Assembly (NCBI GenBank): GCA_024403235.1
Contig: JAKSSF010000018.1
Location: 1 to 44,793 of the forward strand
Direction: 5' to 3'
Source of the DNA: Lachnospiraceae bacterium
GTDB taxonomy: Bacteria; Bacillota; Clostridia; Lachnospirales; Lachnospiraceae
Length of the DNA: 44,793 bases
This document shows, one piece after another, positions 30,975 to 39,002 of the stretch; the first letter of the stretch is position 1, and each line of letters begins with the position of its first letter. A model generated the notes under the pieces. It was not told the DNA's origin. It saw only the letters and a program-made list of their open reading frames with translations, and made no database searches. A program made the position numbers and the translations under genes.

Positions 30975-31002
30975 GTATCGGATAGATAAAACAGAAAGTT
31001 TA
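30975..31002 (-). promoter_or_regulatory. Possible SigD (flagellar sigma) promoter
   Basis: On the minus strand TAAACTTT begins at 31002 and TCCGATAC at 30982, with 16 bases between TAAA and TCCGATAC. The SigD consensus is TAAAGTTT and GCCGATAA with 15 bases between TAAA and the -10 element: 7 of 8 and 6 of 8 bases match. It drives towards the small gene ending at 30628. Confidence 0.35.
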
Positions 31003-31075
31003 TAGCAAAACGATAAAATTTTCAGAAAAATAAATTCATATTTAGACAACTATCTGTAAATAAAAATAGAATTCA

Positions 31076-32014
31076 TTATATTCCTAACACAGCCAGTATA
31101 ACAAAAGCAAGTAGCGTAATGACAGTCGTAACGGAAAGAGAAGAGGATAGGAATGCCTGCTCTTTTTCGTCCTTTGCAAATACAGGAAGTACATACGGTG
31201 GAGGTAAAATTAACATTACATTCAGTGCATGGTCTAAGGTATTTCCCATGCCAATGAAATGAACAAACATACCGGCCAAAATACGAAGAACAATCAAAAT
31301 GCTGTAACGAGAAATCAGTACTTTCCAAACATCCATCCAAGGTACATTTTGAAATACCAAATCATAGCCAATGGTGAGCAAAATAATGGCAGAAGTTGGG
31401 GCGCTGATAAAATCGGTAATGCTATTTAAAATCACATTAGCGCCTATGGATACCATATTCTGGTAAATTCCGGAAACACCTAGGAAGACACCTACAATAA
31501 TAGCAATAATAATAGGGGATTTTATCATATCCATAAATAATTCTTTGGCAGAATTTTTCTGATCCTTTGCAATATCTATACCCAATAATATTTTATATAA
31601 GGTGAAGACAAATAAGGTCTGTCCCAAATCAATGCCGGCAAAGCTGCCAATCGTTTCGTTTCCATACAGAAGCATATATAGAGCGTAACCAAGCATGCCG
31701 GCTTCAAAGCCTGTTGTTAAAAAGGGAAGGAAAGGGGATTTGGCGCCTACGAGTTTTCCCATTATTTTTCCCAGGGCCCAGGCCAAAATACAGATGATAA
31801 ACATCATCAGAAATATGAGTATATTTTTGCTGGAATACTGCATGGTAGCAAATGCGTTGATTAAAACAGTGGGTAAAGTGATGTTTACTACTACGGATTT
31901 TAAAGTGTTTACACCATCGCGGTTGATAATTTGCATCTTTCGGCAGATCATACCGATGATTAACATGATTAAAACCGGTAAAACCGTACTTAAAATTTGA
32001 AATGTAGTATCCAT
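31076..32014 (-). CDS. AEC (auxin efflux carrier) family transporter
   Basis: Predicted permease of 312 residues with about ten membrane helices, split 5+5 with a loop near residue 155 (IAKDQKNSAKELF). Family members export or exchange organic acids such as malate. Typical segments are LPVLIMLIIGMICRK near the start, VVVNITLPTVLINAF, and the C-terminal LPPPYVLPVFAKDEKE. AAGGAGATC precedes the ATG. It is transcribed alone, divergent from an oxidoreductase. The substrate is unknown. Confidence 0.88.
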   Translation of the reverse strand: MDTTFQILSTVLPVLIMLIIGMICRKMQIINRDGVNTLKSVVVNITLPTVLINAFATMQYSSKNILIFLMMFIICILAWALGKIMGKLVGAKSPFLPFLTTGFEAGMLGYALYMLLYGNETIGSFAGIDLGQTLFVFTLYKILLGIDIAKDQKNSAKELFMDMIKSPIIIAIIVGVFLGVSGIYQNMVSIGANVILNSITDFISAPTSAIILLTIGYDLVFQNVPWMDVWKVLISRYSILIVLRILAGMFVHFIGMGNTLDHALNVMLILPPPYVLPVFAKDEKEQAFLSSSLSVTTVITLLAFVILAVLGI

Positions 32015-32210
32015 AAAAGATCTCCTTTGTATTATTCGTTCTAGAAATAAGCGGTAAGACTAATAAATATTTTACCATAAAAATTTACGAAATAAAGTAT
32101 TGAATTGAGGTAAATGGAAAGAAATATGGTATTATAGTATTGGCATGGATGTAAGAAACAGAATGCTATTATGAAATAGGATAATTGACTAAATTACACA
32201 GGAGGGAAAC

Positions 32211-33188
32211 ATGAGAAAAGTAAAATGGGGGATATTAGGAACTGCAGCCATTGCAGTACGGGATAGCATACCGGGAATGTTGCAGGCAGAAAACTGTGAA
32301 ATGACAGCCATTGCCGGCAGAAGTATGGAAAAGGCATTGCAGTTCAAAGAAAAATACGGATTTTTAAAAGCCTATGGTAGTTATGACGAATTGTTAGCAG
32401 ATGAGGAAATTGAGGCAGTATATATTCCATTGCCTAACGAAATGCACTGCGAGTGGACCATTAAGGCCTTGCGAGCAAAGAAACATGTGCTTTGTGAAAA
32501 GCCTTTGGCACCAAATGCAAAACAGATTGCAGAAATGTTTGCTGCAGCAAAAGAAAATGGTGTATATCTTATGGAGGCTTTTGCATACTTACACGGTCCT
32601 TTTATTAATGGGGTAAAAGAAGAAGTGGCAAAAGGCACAATCGGTGAAGTGGAATATATGGAATCCGGATTTTTGACTTCTGATTATGATATGTCTAATA
32701 TTCGTATGCGAAAGGAAACCTTTGGTGGTGCGTTGTATGATTTGGGCTGCTATTGTACCAGTCAGATTCTTTGGGTACTGGGAGAAGAACCAAAGAAAGT
32801 ACAGGCAATAGCAGAATTTGCCGAAAATGGTATTGATGTTCTCACCACTGCGATTATAGATTTTGGCGACAGAAAGAAAGCTACCCTTACTACAGGTATG
32901 AACCTGGCTACAGAAAAAGATATGCGTATTGACAGATTTCGTATTTTCGGTACCAAAGGAAATATTCGCTCTAATGTAGAATTTAATGAGTGTGGCGATT
33001 TGCAGTATATCCTTACAGTAGACGGAGAGGAGACAGTAAAAACCATTCCTACGCCACAAAACTATAAGTTGGAAGTAGAACAGCTTTCTCGCTGTATATT
33101 AGAGGGAGAAACTCCTTATGTGACAGAAGAGTTCTCTTTAAGAAATAGCAGGTTGTTGGATGCAATTTTGGAGAAAATTGGATATTAA
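32211..33188 (+). CDS. Gfo/Idh/MocA family NAD(P)-dependent oxidoreductase
   Basis: Predicted sugar or inositol-type dehydrogenase of 325 residues. The N-terminal Rossmann motif is VKWGILGTAAIAVRD, followed by GSYDELLADEEIEAVYIPLPN and the family EKP motif (HVLCEKPLAPNAKQ) whose Lys is catalytic. The C-terminal alpha/beta domain includes GGALYDLGCYCTSQILWVLG. GGAGGG precedes the ATG. It is a monocistronic-looking gene with its own terminator. A short remnant of a related gene lies at 34964. The substrate is unknown. Confidence 0.92.
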   Translation: MRKVKWGILGTAAIAVRDSIPGMLQAENCEMTAIAGRSMEKALQFKEKYGFLKAYGSYDELLADEEIEAVYIPLPNEMHCEWTIKALRAKKHVLCEKPLAPNAKQIAEMFAAAKENGVYLMEAFAYLHGPFINGVKEEVAKGTIGEVEYMESGFLTSDYDMSNIRMRKETFGGALYDLGCYCTSQILWVLGEEPKKVQAIAEFAENGIDVLTTAIIDFGDRKKATLTTGMNLATEKDMRIDRFRIFGTKGNIRSNVEFNECGDLQYILTVDGEETVKTIPTPQNYKLEVEQLSRCILEGETPYVTEEFSLRNSRLLDAILEKIGY

Positions 33189-33213
33189 TCCATAACGGGG
33201 AAACAGTAGATGG

Positions 33214-33266
33214 AAGGCAGGACTTTTGAGCAAAGAAAGAAATTGTTTAAAAGTTCCTGCCTTTAT
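33214..33266 (+). terminator. Terminator-like hairpin after the oxidoreductase
   Basis: AAGGCAGGACTTTT pairs with AAAAGTTCCTGCCTT with one bulge across a loop of about 21 bases; a short T-rich stretch follows. Confidence 0.65.
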
Positions 33267-33292
33267 ATATCATATATCTTGTCAAATACCAC

Positions 33293-33321
33293 TTGCCCCT
33301 GGGAGCGCTTTTCGATATAAT
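33293..33321 (+). promoter_or_regulatory. Promoter for tRNA-Gly
   Basis: TTGCCC (33293-33298), 17-base spacer, TATAAT (33316-33321). Transcription would begin near 33328, about 30 bases before the tRNA. Confidence 0.65.
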
Positions 33322-33358
33322 GAATAAGTCATCATTTGTTGACAAAAATTAAAAATAT

Positions 33359-33429
33359 GCAGATATAGTTCATCGGTAGAATGCTAGCTTCCCAAGCTGG
33401 AGAGGCGGGTTCGATTCCCGTTATCTGCT
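33359..33429 (+). tRNA. tRNA-Gly (anticodon CCC)
   Basis: A full 71-base cloverleaf. The acceptor arms GCAGATA/TATCTGC are perfect, the D arm is short, the anticodon stem is CTAGC/GCTGG with loop TTCCCAA (anticodon CCC at 33391-33393), and the T stem is GCGGG/CCCGT with loop TTCGATT. The discriminator base is U73, as expected for glycine. CCA is not encoded (TGCA follows), so it must be added by the nucleotidyltransferase. It reads GGG codons. Confidence 0.95.
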
Positions 33430-33434
33430 GCAAA

Positions 33435-33461
33435 AAAGCCCGTGGCAACACGAGCTTTCTT
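33435..33461 (+). terminator. Terminator after tRNA-Gly
   Basis: CGTG-GCAA-CACG, a stem with a GNRA tetraloop, sits on an AAAGC/GCTTT base with one mismatch and is followed by CTTTC. Confidence 0.75.
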
Positions 33462-33519
33462 TCATATTACGGATGTATAATAAATTGTAAAGCTTAAGTC
33501 GATATAAAAAGGACTATTT

Positions 33520-34914
33520 ATGAATACTTGGAAAGAAAAATATATTGGTACAAAAGATTTTTATATATATGTATTGGGAATTGCTGTTCCAATGATTATC
33601 CAAAATCTGATTACGAATTTTGTCAGTATGTTAGATAATATTATGGTGGGACAGGTGGGAACTGCCCAAATGAGTGGTGTTTCTATTGTCAATCAGTTTA
33701 TCTTTGTGTTTAACCTGACTATTTTCGGCGGAATTTCCGGAGCAGGTATTTTTGGCACCCAGTATTTTGGAAAAGGAGATCATGAAGGGCAAAAATATAC
33801 GGTTCGATTTCGATTAATAACGGCAGTTATTATTATGGGATTTGGATTTGTAATTTTGCATTTTGGAGGCCCTACGCTGATTTCCTTGTTTTTAAGTCCG
33901 GAGGATCCGCCGGAAATGGTAGCGGCCACTATGGGCTATGGCATGGACTATATGAAAATTATGCTGCTAACTATGCTGCCTTTTTCTATTGGTCAGGTGT
34001 ATGCCAGTGTGGTAAGAGAGTGTGGGGAAACTAAAATTCCTATGTATGGCTCTCTTGCAGCCATTGGGGTGAATTTGTTTTTAGATTATGGTCTGATTTT
34101 TGGTCATTTCGGTATGCCTAGCTTGGGGGTAAAAGGTGCTGCTATTGCCACCGTGATTGCCAAGGTGATAGAGGCTTTGGTTGTGATTGTATGGGCCCAT
34201 ACCCATCCAGAGAAAAACCGCTATTGTAAGGGCCTGTATCGTGGCTTTTCGATTCCCAAAGAGTTGGCAGTACAAATAACAGTAAAAGGAATGCCTTTGC
34301 TTGTAAACGAATTCCTGTGGTCCGTAGGAATGTCAGTCATTGCCCAGTGTTATTCCGTTCGCGGCCTGGAAGTGGTGGCTGCCAGAAATATAGCCAGTAC
34401 CATTACCAATTTGTTCAGTGTGATCTATATCCAGTTAGGCGGAAGTATTGGTATTATAGTAGGCGCCAAGCTGGGAGCGGGAAAACTGGAAGAGGCCAGA
34501 GATACAGATAATAAGCTGATTTTCTTTAGCCTTTGTTCTACCCTTTTGGTAACATTAAGTTTATTGCCGGTTGCCAGATTCTTTCCACAAATTTATAACA
34601 CAGAGTCAACCATTAAATCCTTGGCGTCCTATTTTATCTGCGTACAGGCGTTTGCGTTGCCATTGTTTTCTTTTACCAATGCATGCTATTTTACCCTTCG
34701 AAGTGGAGGAAAAACCGGTATTACCTTTTTATTTGATTTTGTATTCACCTGGTTTTTGCAGATACCTTTGGCTTTTTGCTTGTCTCGTTTTACAACAATG
34801 GATATTCATATATTGCTGGCAGTGGTTACCTTTTCTGAGGTGTTTAAAGTAATGGTGGGATATTTTATGATACGAAGTGATATATGGATTAATAATCTGG
34901 TAGAAAGCCTGTAA
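33520..34914 (+). CDS. MATE family multidrug/sodium antiporter
   Basis: Predicted 12-helix efflux protein of 464 residues that exports drugs or metabolites in exchange for sodium or protons. Family features include AVPMIIQNLITNFVSMLDNIMVG at the start of helix 1-2, GISGAGIFGTQYFGKGD, and the matching segment in the second half (GGSIGIIVGAKLGAGKLEEA), the internal repeat expected for MATE. AAAAAGGACTATTT precedes the ATG. No regulator is adjacent. The substrate cannot be predicted. Confidence 0.95.
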   Translation: MNTWKEKYIGTKDFYIYVLGIAVPMIIQNLITNFVSMLDNIMVGQVGTAQMSGVSIVNQFIFVFNLTIFGGISGAGIFGTQYFGKGDHEGQKYTVRFRLITAVIIMGFGFVILHFGGPTLISLFLSPEDPPEMVAATMGYGMDYMKIMLLTMLPFSIGQVYASVVRECGETKIPMYGSLAAIGVNLFLDYGLIFGHFGMPSLGVKGAAIATVIAKVIEALVVIVWAHTHPEKNRYCKGLYRGFSIPKELAVQITVKGMPLLVNEFLWSVGMSVIAQCYSVRGLEVVAARNIASTITNLFSVIYIQLGGSIGIIVGAKLGAGKLEEARDTDNKLIFFSLCSTLLVTLSLLPVARFFPQIYNTESTIKSLASYFICVQAFALPLFSFTNACYFTLRSGGKTGITFLFDFVFTWFLQIPLAFCLSRFTTMDIHILLAVVTFSEVFKVMVGYFMIRSDIWINNLVESL

Positions 34915-34963
34915 AATGCAAACTGTCCAGAATAGTTTCGGAGCTTGTTAGAAAGGACAAAAG

Positions 34964-35074
34964 ATGGTAAATTGGGGAATTCTAGGGGCAGGGAAAAACA
35001 GAAGCCTTCGTGGAAGAAAATGGAATCCAAAAAGAATGGAAAAACACCTTGAGACAAAGCATAAAATAAGGTAA
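34964..35074 (+). pseudogene. Remnant of a Gfo/Idh/MocA oxidoreductase N-terminus
   Basis: A 36-codon frame begins MVNWGILGAGK, very like the Rossmann start of the intact oxidoreductase at 32211 (VKWGILGTA), and has GAAAGGAC before its ATG. After GAGK the sequence turns into Arg/Lys-rich nonsense and stops. It reads as the stub of a deleted gene that keeps its start region. The rest of the 34915-35121 gap shows nothing else. Confidence 0.55.
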
Positions 35075-35121
35075 GATTATCTTTGTGAGATTTTGACAAG
35101 ATTCGCGATAACAGGAATACT

Positions 35122-35673
35122 ATGAAGACAATATATATTTTATTAACCAGATCTACAACACTGGTTTCCAAAATGATACATTATACCACATCAGCCGATT
35201 ACACCCATGTGTCTATTGCCTTTGATGAGGATTTGAAGCAGCTTTACAGTTCTGCCAGAAAAAATGGACGAACCATGTTTCCGGCGGGACCATGTAAAGA
35301 AAATCTTCGAAAGGGATATTATAAAAAGCACATGAATATTCCCTGTAGCTTGTATAAGCTGGAAGTGACAGATCAAGTGTATGAGCAAGCTAAAGCGGCA
35401 GCAGAATATTACATAAGGAATGAGCAGTATTATCAGTATAATATTTTAGGACTGTTGCTTTGTAGAATGGGGATTCCTTATAACAGAAGTCATAAATACT
35501 TCTGTTCGGAATTTGTAGGAGAAATATTAGAGAAAAGCGGCGCTATGGAATTGGAGAAGCAGCCTTCTTTAATTCGTCCTATCGACTATACCGATATGCC
35601 GGATTTGTCCTGCGAATTTGAAGGCACTTTATTGGATTTGTTAAAAAGCAAAAATCAAATGCAATATGCCTAA
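35122..35673 (+). CDS. Permuted NlpC/P60-like (papain-fold) protein
   Basis: A 183-residue cytoplasmic protein resembling the YiiX/YebB-type circularly permuted NlpC/P60 fold: an early histidine in YTHVSIAFDEDL and a late cysteine in HKYFCSEFVGEILEKSG, the reversed order expected of the permuted family. There is no signal peptide. Family members are predicted amidases or acyltransferases with poorly known substrates. The start at 35122 is an ATG without a strong ribosome binding site. pepT follows 30 bases after its stop and may be cotranscribed. Confidence 0.82.
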   Translation: MKTIYILLTRSTTLVSKMIHYTTSADYTHVSIAFDEDLKQLYSSARKNGRTMFPAGPCKENLRKGYYKKHMNIPCSLYKLEVTDQVYEQAKAAAEYYIRNEQYYQYNILGLLLCRMGIPYNRSHKYFCSEFVGEILEKSGAMELEKQPSLIRPIDYTDMPDLSCEFEGTLLDLLKSKNQMQYA

Positions 35674-35703
35674 AGAATATTCATTTAACACAAAGGAAGC
35701 AAT

Positions 35704-36915
35704 ATGACAGTACAAGATAGATTCTTAAAATACATTTCTTATTGGACAACTTCAGAAGATGACAAGGAGACCAATCCTACAGCGGAAAGAGAACGGGAAC
35801 TGGCAAAGGCGTTGGCAAAAGAACTGGAAGATATGGGCATTGAAACTAAGCTTTCTGATACTTGCTATGTCTATGGTAGAATACCAGCTTCCAAAGGCAT
35901 GGAGGGGAAAACTCCTATCGGTTTTATTGCTCATATGGATACTGCGCCGGATTTTTCGGGAAAAAATGTAAGTCCATGTATCCATGCAAACTATGCAGGG
36001 GAAGATGTGGTATTATCCGGCTCTGGCGACCTACTAAAACCAACTGACTTTCCGGATTTAAGGAATGCAATAGGAGAAACGCTTATTACTACAGATGGAA
36101 ACACTCTTTTAGGAGCAGATGATAAAGCCGGTGTAGCAGAAATTATGACCTTGGCAGAAGAACTTGTGACGGGAACTGTTCCTCACGGGGAAATCTGGAT
36201 TGGATTCACCCCAGACGAAGAAGTGGGAATGGGGGCAGACGGATTTGATTTAAACTGTTTTGGTGCAGCCTATGCCTACACTGTTGATGGTGGTTATGAA
36301 GGAGAAATTTCTTACGAGAATTTTAATGCGGCAGCAGCATCTTTTACTATCAAAGGAGTAAGTGTACATCCCGGTGATGCCAAAGATATTATGGTAAACG
36401 CAGGGTTATTGGCAGCAGAGTTGGCAATGGAATTGCCCGCAGAGGAAATCCCCGGAAGAACAGAAGGCAGAGAAGGTTTTTTTCATTTAACCAATATGAA
36501 TGGAACTGTCAGTGAAGCGAAATTAGAGTATTTGATTCGTGACCATGAAGAAAAAAGATTTCAGGAAAGAAAGCAGTTTTTACTGGATTTGACTAAAAAA
36601 ATGAATGAAAAATATGGTGTGGGAACGGTTAGCTTAATAATTATTCCATCCTATCAAAATATGGCTTCTGTGTTACAAGATAAAATGTTTATTGTGGAAA
36701 AGGCAAAAGAAGCTATCAGGAAGAATGGCTTGGAAGCACAGGTGATTCCGGTTCGTGGAGGAACGGATGGTGCCAGACTTTCTTTTATGGGGCTGCCTTG
36801 TCCTAATCTTGGTACCGGTGGACATGGTTTTCATGGGCCTTTTGAGCATATTACGGTTGAGGCTATGGAACGAGTAGTTAAAGTATTACATAAAATTGTA
36901 GAAAGTGTAGATTAA
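35704..36915 (+). CDS. pepT: Peptidase T (tripeptidase)
   Basis: Zinc aminopeptidase of the M20 family that removes the N-terminal residue from tripeptides in the cytosol. The 403-residue length is standard. Metal and catalytic segments are visible in order: IAHMDTAPDFSG, LLGADDKAGVAEIM, FTPDEEVGMGAD, YTVDGGYEGE, the dimerisation segment SVHPGDAKDIMVNA, and the C-terminal RGGTDGARLSFMGLPCPNLG with HGPFEH. AAAGGAAGCAAT precedes the ATG. Confidence 0.97.
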   Translation: MTVQDRFLKYISYWTTSEDDKETNPTAERERELAKALAKELEDMGIETKLSDTCYVYGRIPASKGMEGKTPIGFIAHMDTAPDFSGKNVSPCIHANYAGEDVVLSGSGDLLKPTDFPDLRNAIGETLITTDGNTLLGADDKAGVAEIMTLAEELVTGTVPHGEIWIGFTPDEEVGMGADGFDLNCFGAAYAYTVDGGYEGEISYENFNAAAASFTIKGVSVHPGDAKDIMVNAGLLAAELAMELPAEEIPGRTEGREGFFHLTNMNGTVSEAKLEYLIRDHEEKRFQERKQFLLDLTKKMNEKYGVGTVSLIIIPSYQNMASVLQDKMFIVEKAKEAIRKNGLEAQVIPVRGGTDGARLSFMGLPCPNLGTGGHGFHGPFEHITVEAMERVVKVLHKIVESVD

Positions 36916-36946
36916 AATTGGTTTCAAAGAAAGCATAAGATTTATT

Positions 36947-37975
36947 TTAATCCGTAGTTTCTCTATTATGTAAAATAGGAGTAATAATCTGATGGATTAA
37001 TTCTGCGGAAGGGTTGGGACGACGTTTTTTTCGTTCTGCGATTTCTGCAACCAAGATGTCCAAAGCTGTTTTGGCAATGACATCGATTTGCTGTCCCACG
37101 GTAGAAGTAGGGATGACTGATTCTCTGGAAATAGGAGAGTCATCAAAACCAATGATGCGAAAGCGCTTGGGTAATTTGCCATATTTTCGCAAAATAATAT
37201 TAAGTAGTATATGAGCCTGGGTATCGTTTTCCACAAAGATACCCAGCTTTTCTTTTGGATAATTTTTCTCAATATCCAGAAAGTTTTTCATAATAATATC
37301 TCGATTTTCTTCGTAAGAATTCACCGCTTTATGTAAATACATTTTGTGAGACACCTGATATCTATCACAGGTATCTTCAAAGGCCTCCATACGTCTGTGA
37401 GACGGAATGGTAGCTGGCAGATCTCTACCAATAAAGAAAAGCTTTTCGCAATGATTCTGAATCAACAGCTCTGTAGCCAGGCAAGCACCGGGGTAATTAC
37501 CACTTCGCACACTGTGGATATGTCGATCTTCTCGCTCAATCCCTACTACAGGAATAGAATAGCCTGCCAACTCTTCGGAAGGCATGGTATGGCTTAATAC
37601 AATCAAACCTTCTACCTTGTAAGCTAAAAGTTCCTGGATATACTTTCGTTCTGTCTGGATGTCGCCATGTCCCGTAAATACCATAAATTTATAGCCATAG
37701 TCAGGATAGGTAGAAAGTAATTGATTTAACATGGCAGAGTGATAATCATCATAAAAAAGAGTAGGCATAATAATGCCAATGCATTCGCTATGTCCACTAG
37801 CCAGAATTTTGGCAATTTTATTTTTCTTATAATTTAATTCCTTCAGTGCGGTTTCAATTTTTGCCTGATTTTCCAAAGTAACTGATTCGGGATTATTAAA
37901 ATAACGGGAAATAGTTGTTTTAGAAAAACAGGTATACTTTGCAATATCACTAAAGGTTACTTTATTTTCTGCCAT
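36947..37975 (-). CDS. LacI/GalR family transcriptional regulator
   Basis: A 342-residue repressor with an N-terminal helix-turn-helix (VTFSDIAKYTCFSKTTISRYFNNPESV) and hinge helix (KIAKILASGHSE), then a periplasmic-binding-protein-like effector domain (IGIIMPTLFYDDYHSAML, RIIGFDDSPISRE). The helix-turn-helix departs from the usual VSxxTVSRVLN. AGAGGG precedes the ATG. Two near-identical 16-bp palindromes lie upstream, one against its own -35 element and one across the start of the divergent HPr-like transcript, so it most likely represses both. The effector is unknown. Confidence 0.92.
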   Translation of the reverse strand: MAENKVTFSDIAKYTCFSKTTISRYFNNPESVTLENQAKIETALKELNYKKNKIAKILASGHSECIGIIMPTLFYDDYHSAMLNQLLSTYPDYGYKFMVFTGHGDIQTERKYIQELLAYKVEGLIVLSHTMPSEELAGYSIPVVGIEREDRHIHSVRSGNYPGACLATELLIQNHCEKLFFIGRDLPATIPSHRRMEAFEDTCDRYQVSHKMYLHKAVNSYEENRDIIMKNFLDIEKNYPKEKLGIFVENDTQAHILLNIILRKYGKLPKRFRIIGFDDSPISRESVIPTSTVGQQIDVIAKTALDILVAEIAERKKRRPNPSAELIHQIITPILHNRETTD

Positions 37976-38009
37976 GGGAACGCCCTCTTTTGTATAGTTT
38001 CTACAAAAC

Positions 38010-38039
38010 AGTATAGCATTAGAAAAATAAAAATGGCAA
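38010..38039 (-). promoter_or_regulatory. Promoter of the LacI-family gene
   Basis: On the minus strand TTGCCA (38039-38034), 18-base spacer, TATACT (38015-38010), with an extended -10 TGC. Operator O1 is immediately upstream of the -35 hexamer. Confidence 0.6.
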
Positions 38040-38040
38040 T

Positions 38041-38056
38041 AAGTAACTGGTTACTT
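38041..38056. promoter_or_regulatory. LacI-type operator O1
   Basis: AAGTAACTGGTTACTT, a 16-bp palindrome with one central mismatch and the usual inner GTAAC/GTTAC half-sites of LacI-family operators. Its centre is 110 bp from that of O2. Confidence 0.75.
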
Positions 38057-38107
38057 TAAGAAATAATAAAGGCTTTGTGAAGAATCCATAAACTTTAAAA
38101 AACCATC

Positions 38108-38136
38108 TTGACGCATGCAACTCTCAGTGGTAATAT
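38108..38136 (+). promoter_or_regulatory. Promoter of the HPr-like gene pair, between the operators
   Basis: TTGACG (38108-38113), 17-base spacer, TAATAT (38131-38136). Transcription should begin near 38143, leaving a leader of about 160 bases before 38301. O1 is upstream and O2 covers roughly +9 to +24. The remainder of the 325-base gap shows no further structure. Confidence 0.6.
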
Positions 38137-38150
38137 GTGGAAAACGACGA

Positions 38151-38166
38151 AAGTAACCGGTTACTT
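38151..38166. promoter_or_regulatory. LacI-type operator O2
   Basis: AAGTAACCGGTTACTT, a perfect 16-bp palindrome with the central CG typical of LacI-family sites. An extra half-site GGTTAC follows at 38171-38176, and another, GTAACCG, lies at 38574-38580 between the two HPr-like genes. Confidence 0.8.
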
Positions 38167-38300
38167 TATCGGTTACATGAATTGTTTTTTGGATAATATA
38201 CACAAATGAATAAAGAAAATATAATAGATTCATTTGGAAAATATTATTGAGATTCTAAAGGAAGCAAAAACATGGTTCTAAAGGTTCCAAAAAGGAGGAT

Positions 38301-38549
38301 ATGAAAAAAATGAAATTATACGGAATCAAAAATATTGAACAGTTTTTAGAAAAAGTTGGAGAATGCCAGGGGAAAGTAGAATTGGTATCTAAAGAAGGGG
38401 ATAAGTTAGATCTGAAATCCCAGTTATCAAAATACATTGCTTTGGCATCTATGTATCGTAAGGATGCAGAAGTAAAAGAGTTAGAATTGGTTATGAGTGA
38501 ACCGGAAGACAGAGTTCGCATGTTACGATATGCTATGTGTACGGAATAA
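38301..38549 (+). CDS. HPr-like small protein lacking the active histidine (first copy)
   Basis: An 82-residue protein that follows the HPr layout: a short beta/helix start (IKNIEQFLEKVGECQG), KVELVSKEGDKL, then LDLKSQL, which matches the HPr regulatory-serine segment (NAKSIMG in typical HPr), and a C-terminal helix. The GLHARPA region with the phosphorylatable His15 is absent. It cannot carry sugar-transport phosphate and may resemble Crh, the Bacillus HPr homologue that only cooperates with CcpA. GGAGG lies close before the ATG at 38301; the in-frame ATG at 38310 is the alternative start. Confidence 0.65.
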   Translation: MKKMKLYGIKNIEQFLEKVGECQGKVELVSKEGDKLDLKSQLSKYIALASMYRKDAEVKELELVMSEPEDRVRMLRYAMCTE

Positions 38550-38615
38550 AATCTGAGAAGATGTAATCTACATGTAACCGATAAGTAGTAGTGTTTCAAA
38601 AAATAGGAGGGACCA

Positions 38616-38852
38616 ATGTTAGAGACAAAAATTAAATTAGACAATGTAGATAAAGTAATTCGTTTTGTTAATTTAGCGGAAAAAATTGATGCAGATATGA
38701 ATGTAATATGTGGCAGTATTGTATTGGATGCAAGATCCTTCTTAGGGATTTTGAATCTGGATTTAGGAAAGCTTTGCAGATTACAAATAATTGCAGATGA
38801 AAAGAAACATCAAAGTATTTTATCAGAGTTAAAAGAATACATTGTGGCATAA
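38616..38852 (+). CDS. HPr-like small protein lacking the active histidine (second copy)
   Basis: A 78-residue protein with a clearer HPr resemblance: VLDARSFLGILNLDL aligns with the HPr serine segment (Ser41 here for Ser46), followed by a strand (LCRLQIIADEK) and the closing helix (ILSELKEYIVA). The expected HARPA motif is replaced by DKVIRF, so His15 is missing. It is likely cotranscribed with the first copy 66 bases upstream; TAGGAGGG precedes the ATG. The two proteins differ enough to be old paralogues. A regulatory role with the neighbouring LacI-family protein is inference. Confidence 0.7.
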   Translation: MLETKIKLDNVDKVIRFVNLAEKIDADMNVICGSIVLDARSFLGILNLDLGKLCRLQIIADEKKHQSILSELKEYIVA

Positions 38853-38882
38853 ATGTAACATATTTTATGCGAAAGGATGGCA

Positions 38883-38941
38883 GGGGCCATGTATCACCAT
38901 GCTATAAAAATATAGCAATTTACGGAATGATACGTGGCCTC
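38883..38941. repeat. Long composite hairpin after the HPr-like genes
   Basis: The outer stem GGCCATGTATCA/TGATACGTGGCC (one wobble pair) extends by two more pairs and encloses an inner GCTATA-AAAA-TATAGC hairpin separated by asymmetric internal loops. A weak T-rich tail (CAGTTTTATT) follows, so it may terminate the HPr-like operon or be another intergenic palindrome. The following stretch to 39000 is AT-rich and otherwise featureless. Confidence 0.6.
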
Positions 38942-39002
38942 AGTTTTATTATAAACAAAATTTATTAAAACAAATAAATAAATAATATAAATCACTAATC
39001 AA

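Noticed and set aside
33338-33343. TTGACA as the -35 element of tRNA-Gly
   Set aside because: A -10 at the right distance would fall inside the tRNA; the TTGCCC/TATAAT pair upstream fits the geometry.
38301-38852. Functional PTS phosphocarrier HPr proteins
   Set aside because: The HARPA active-site segment with the phosphorylated histidine is missing in both.
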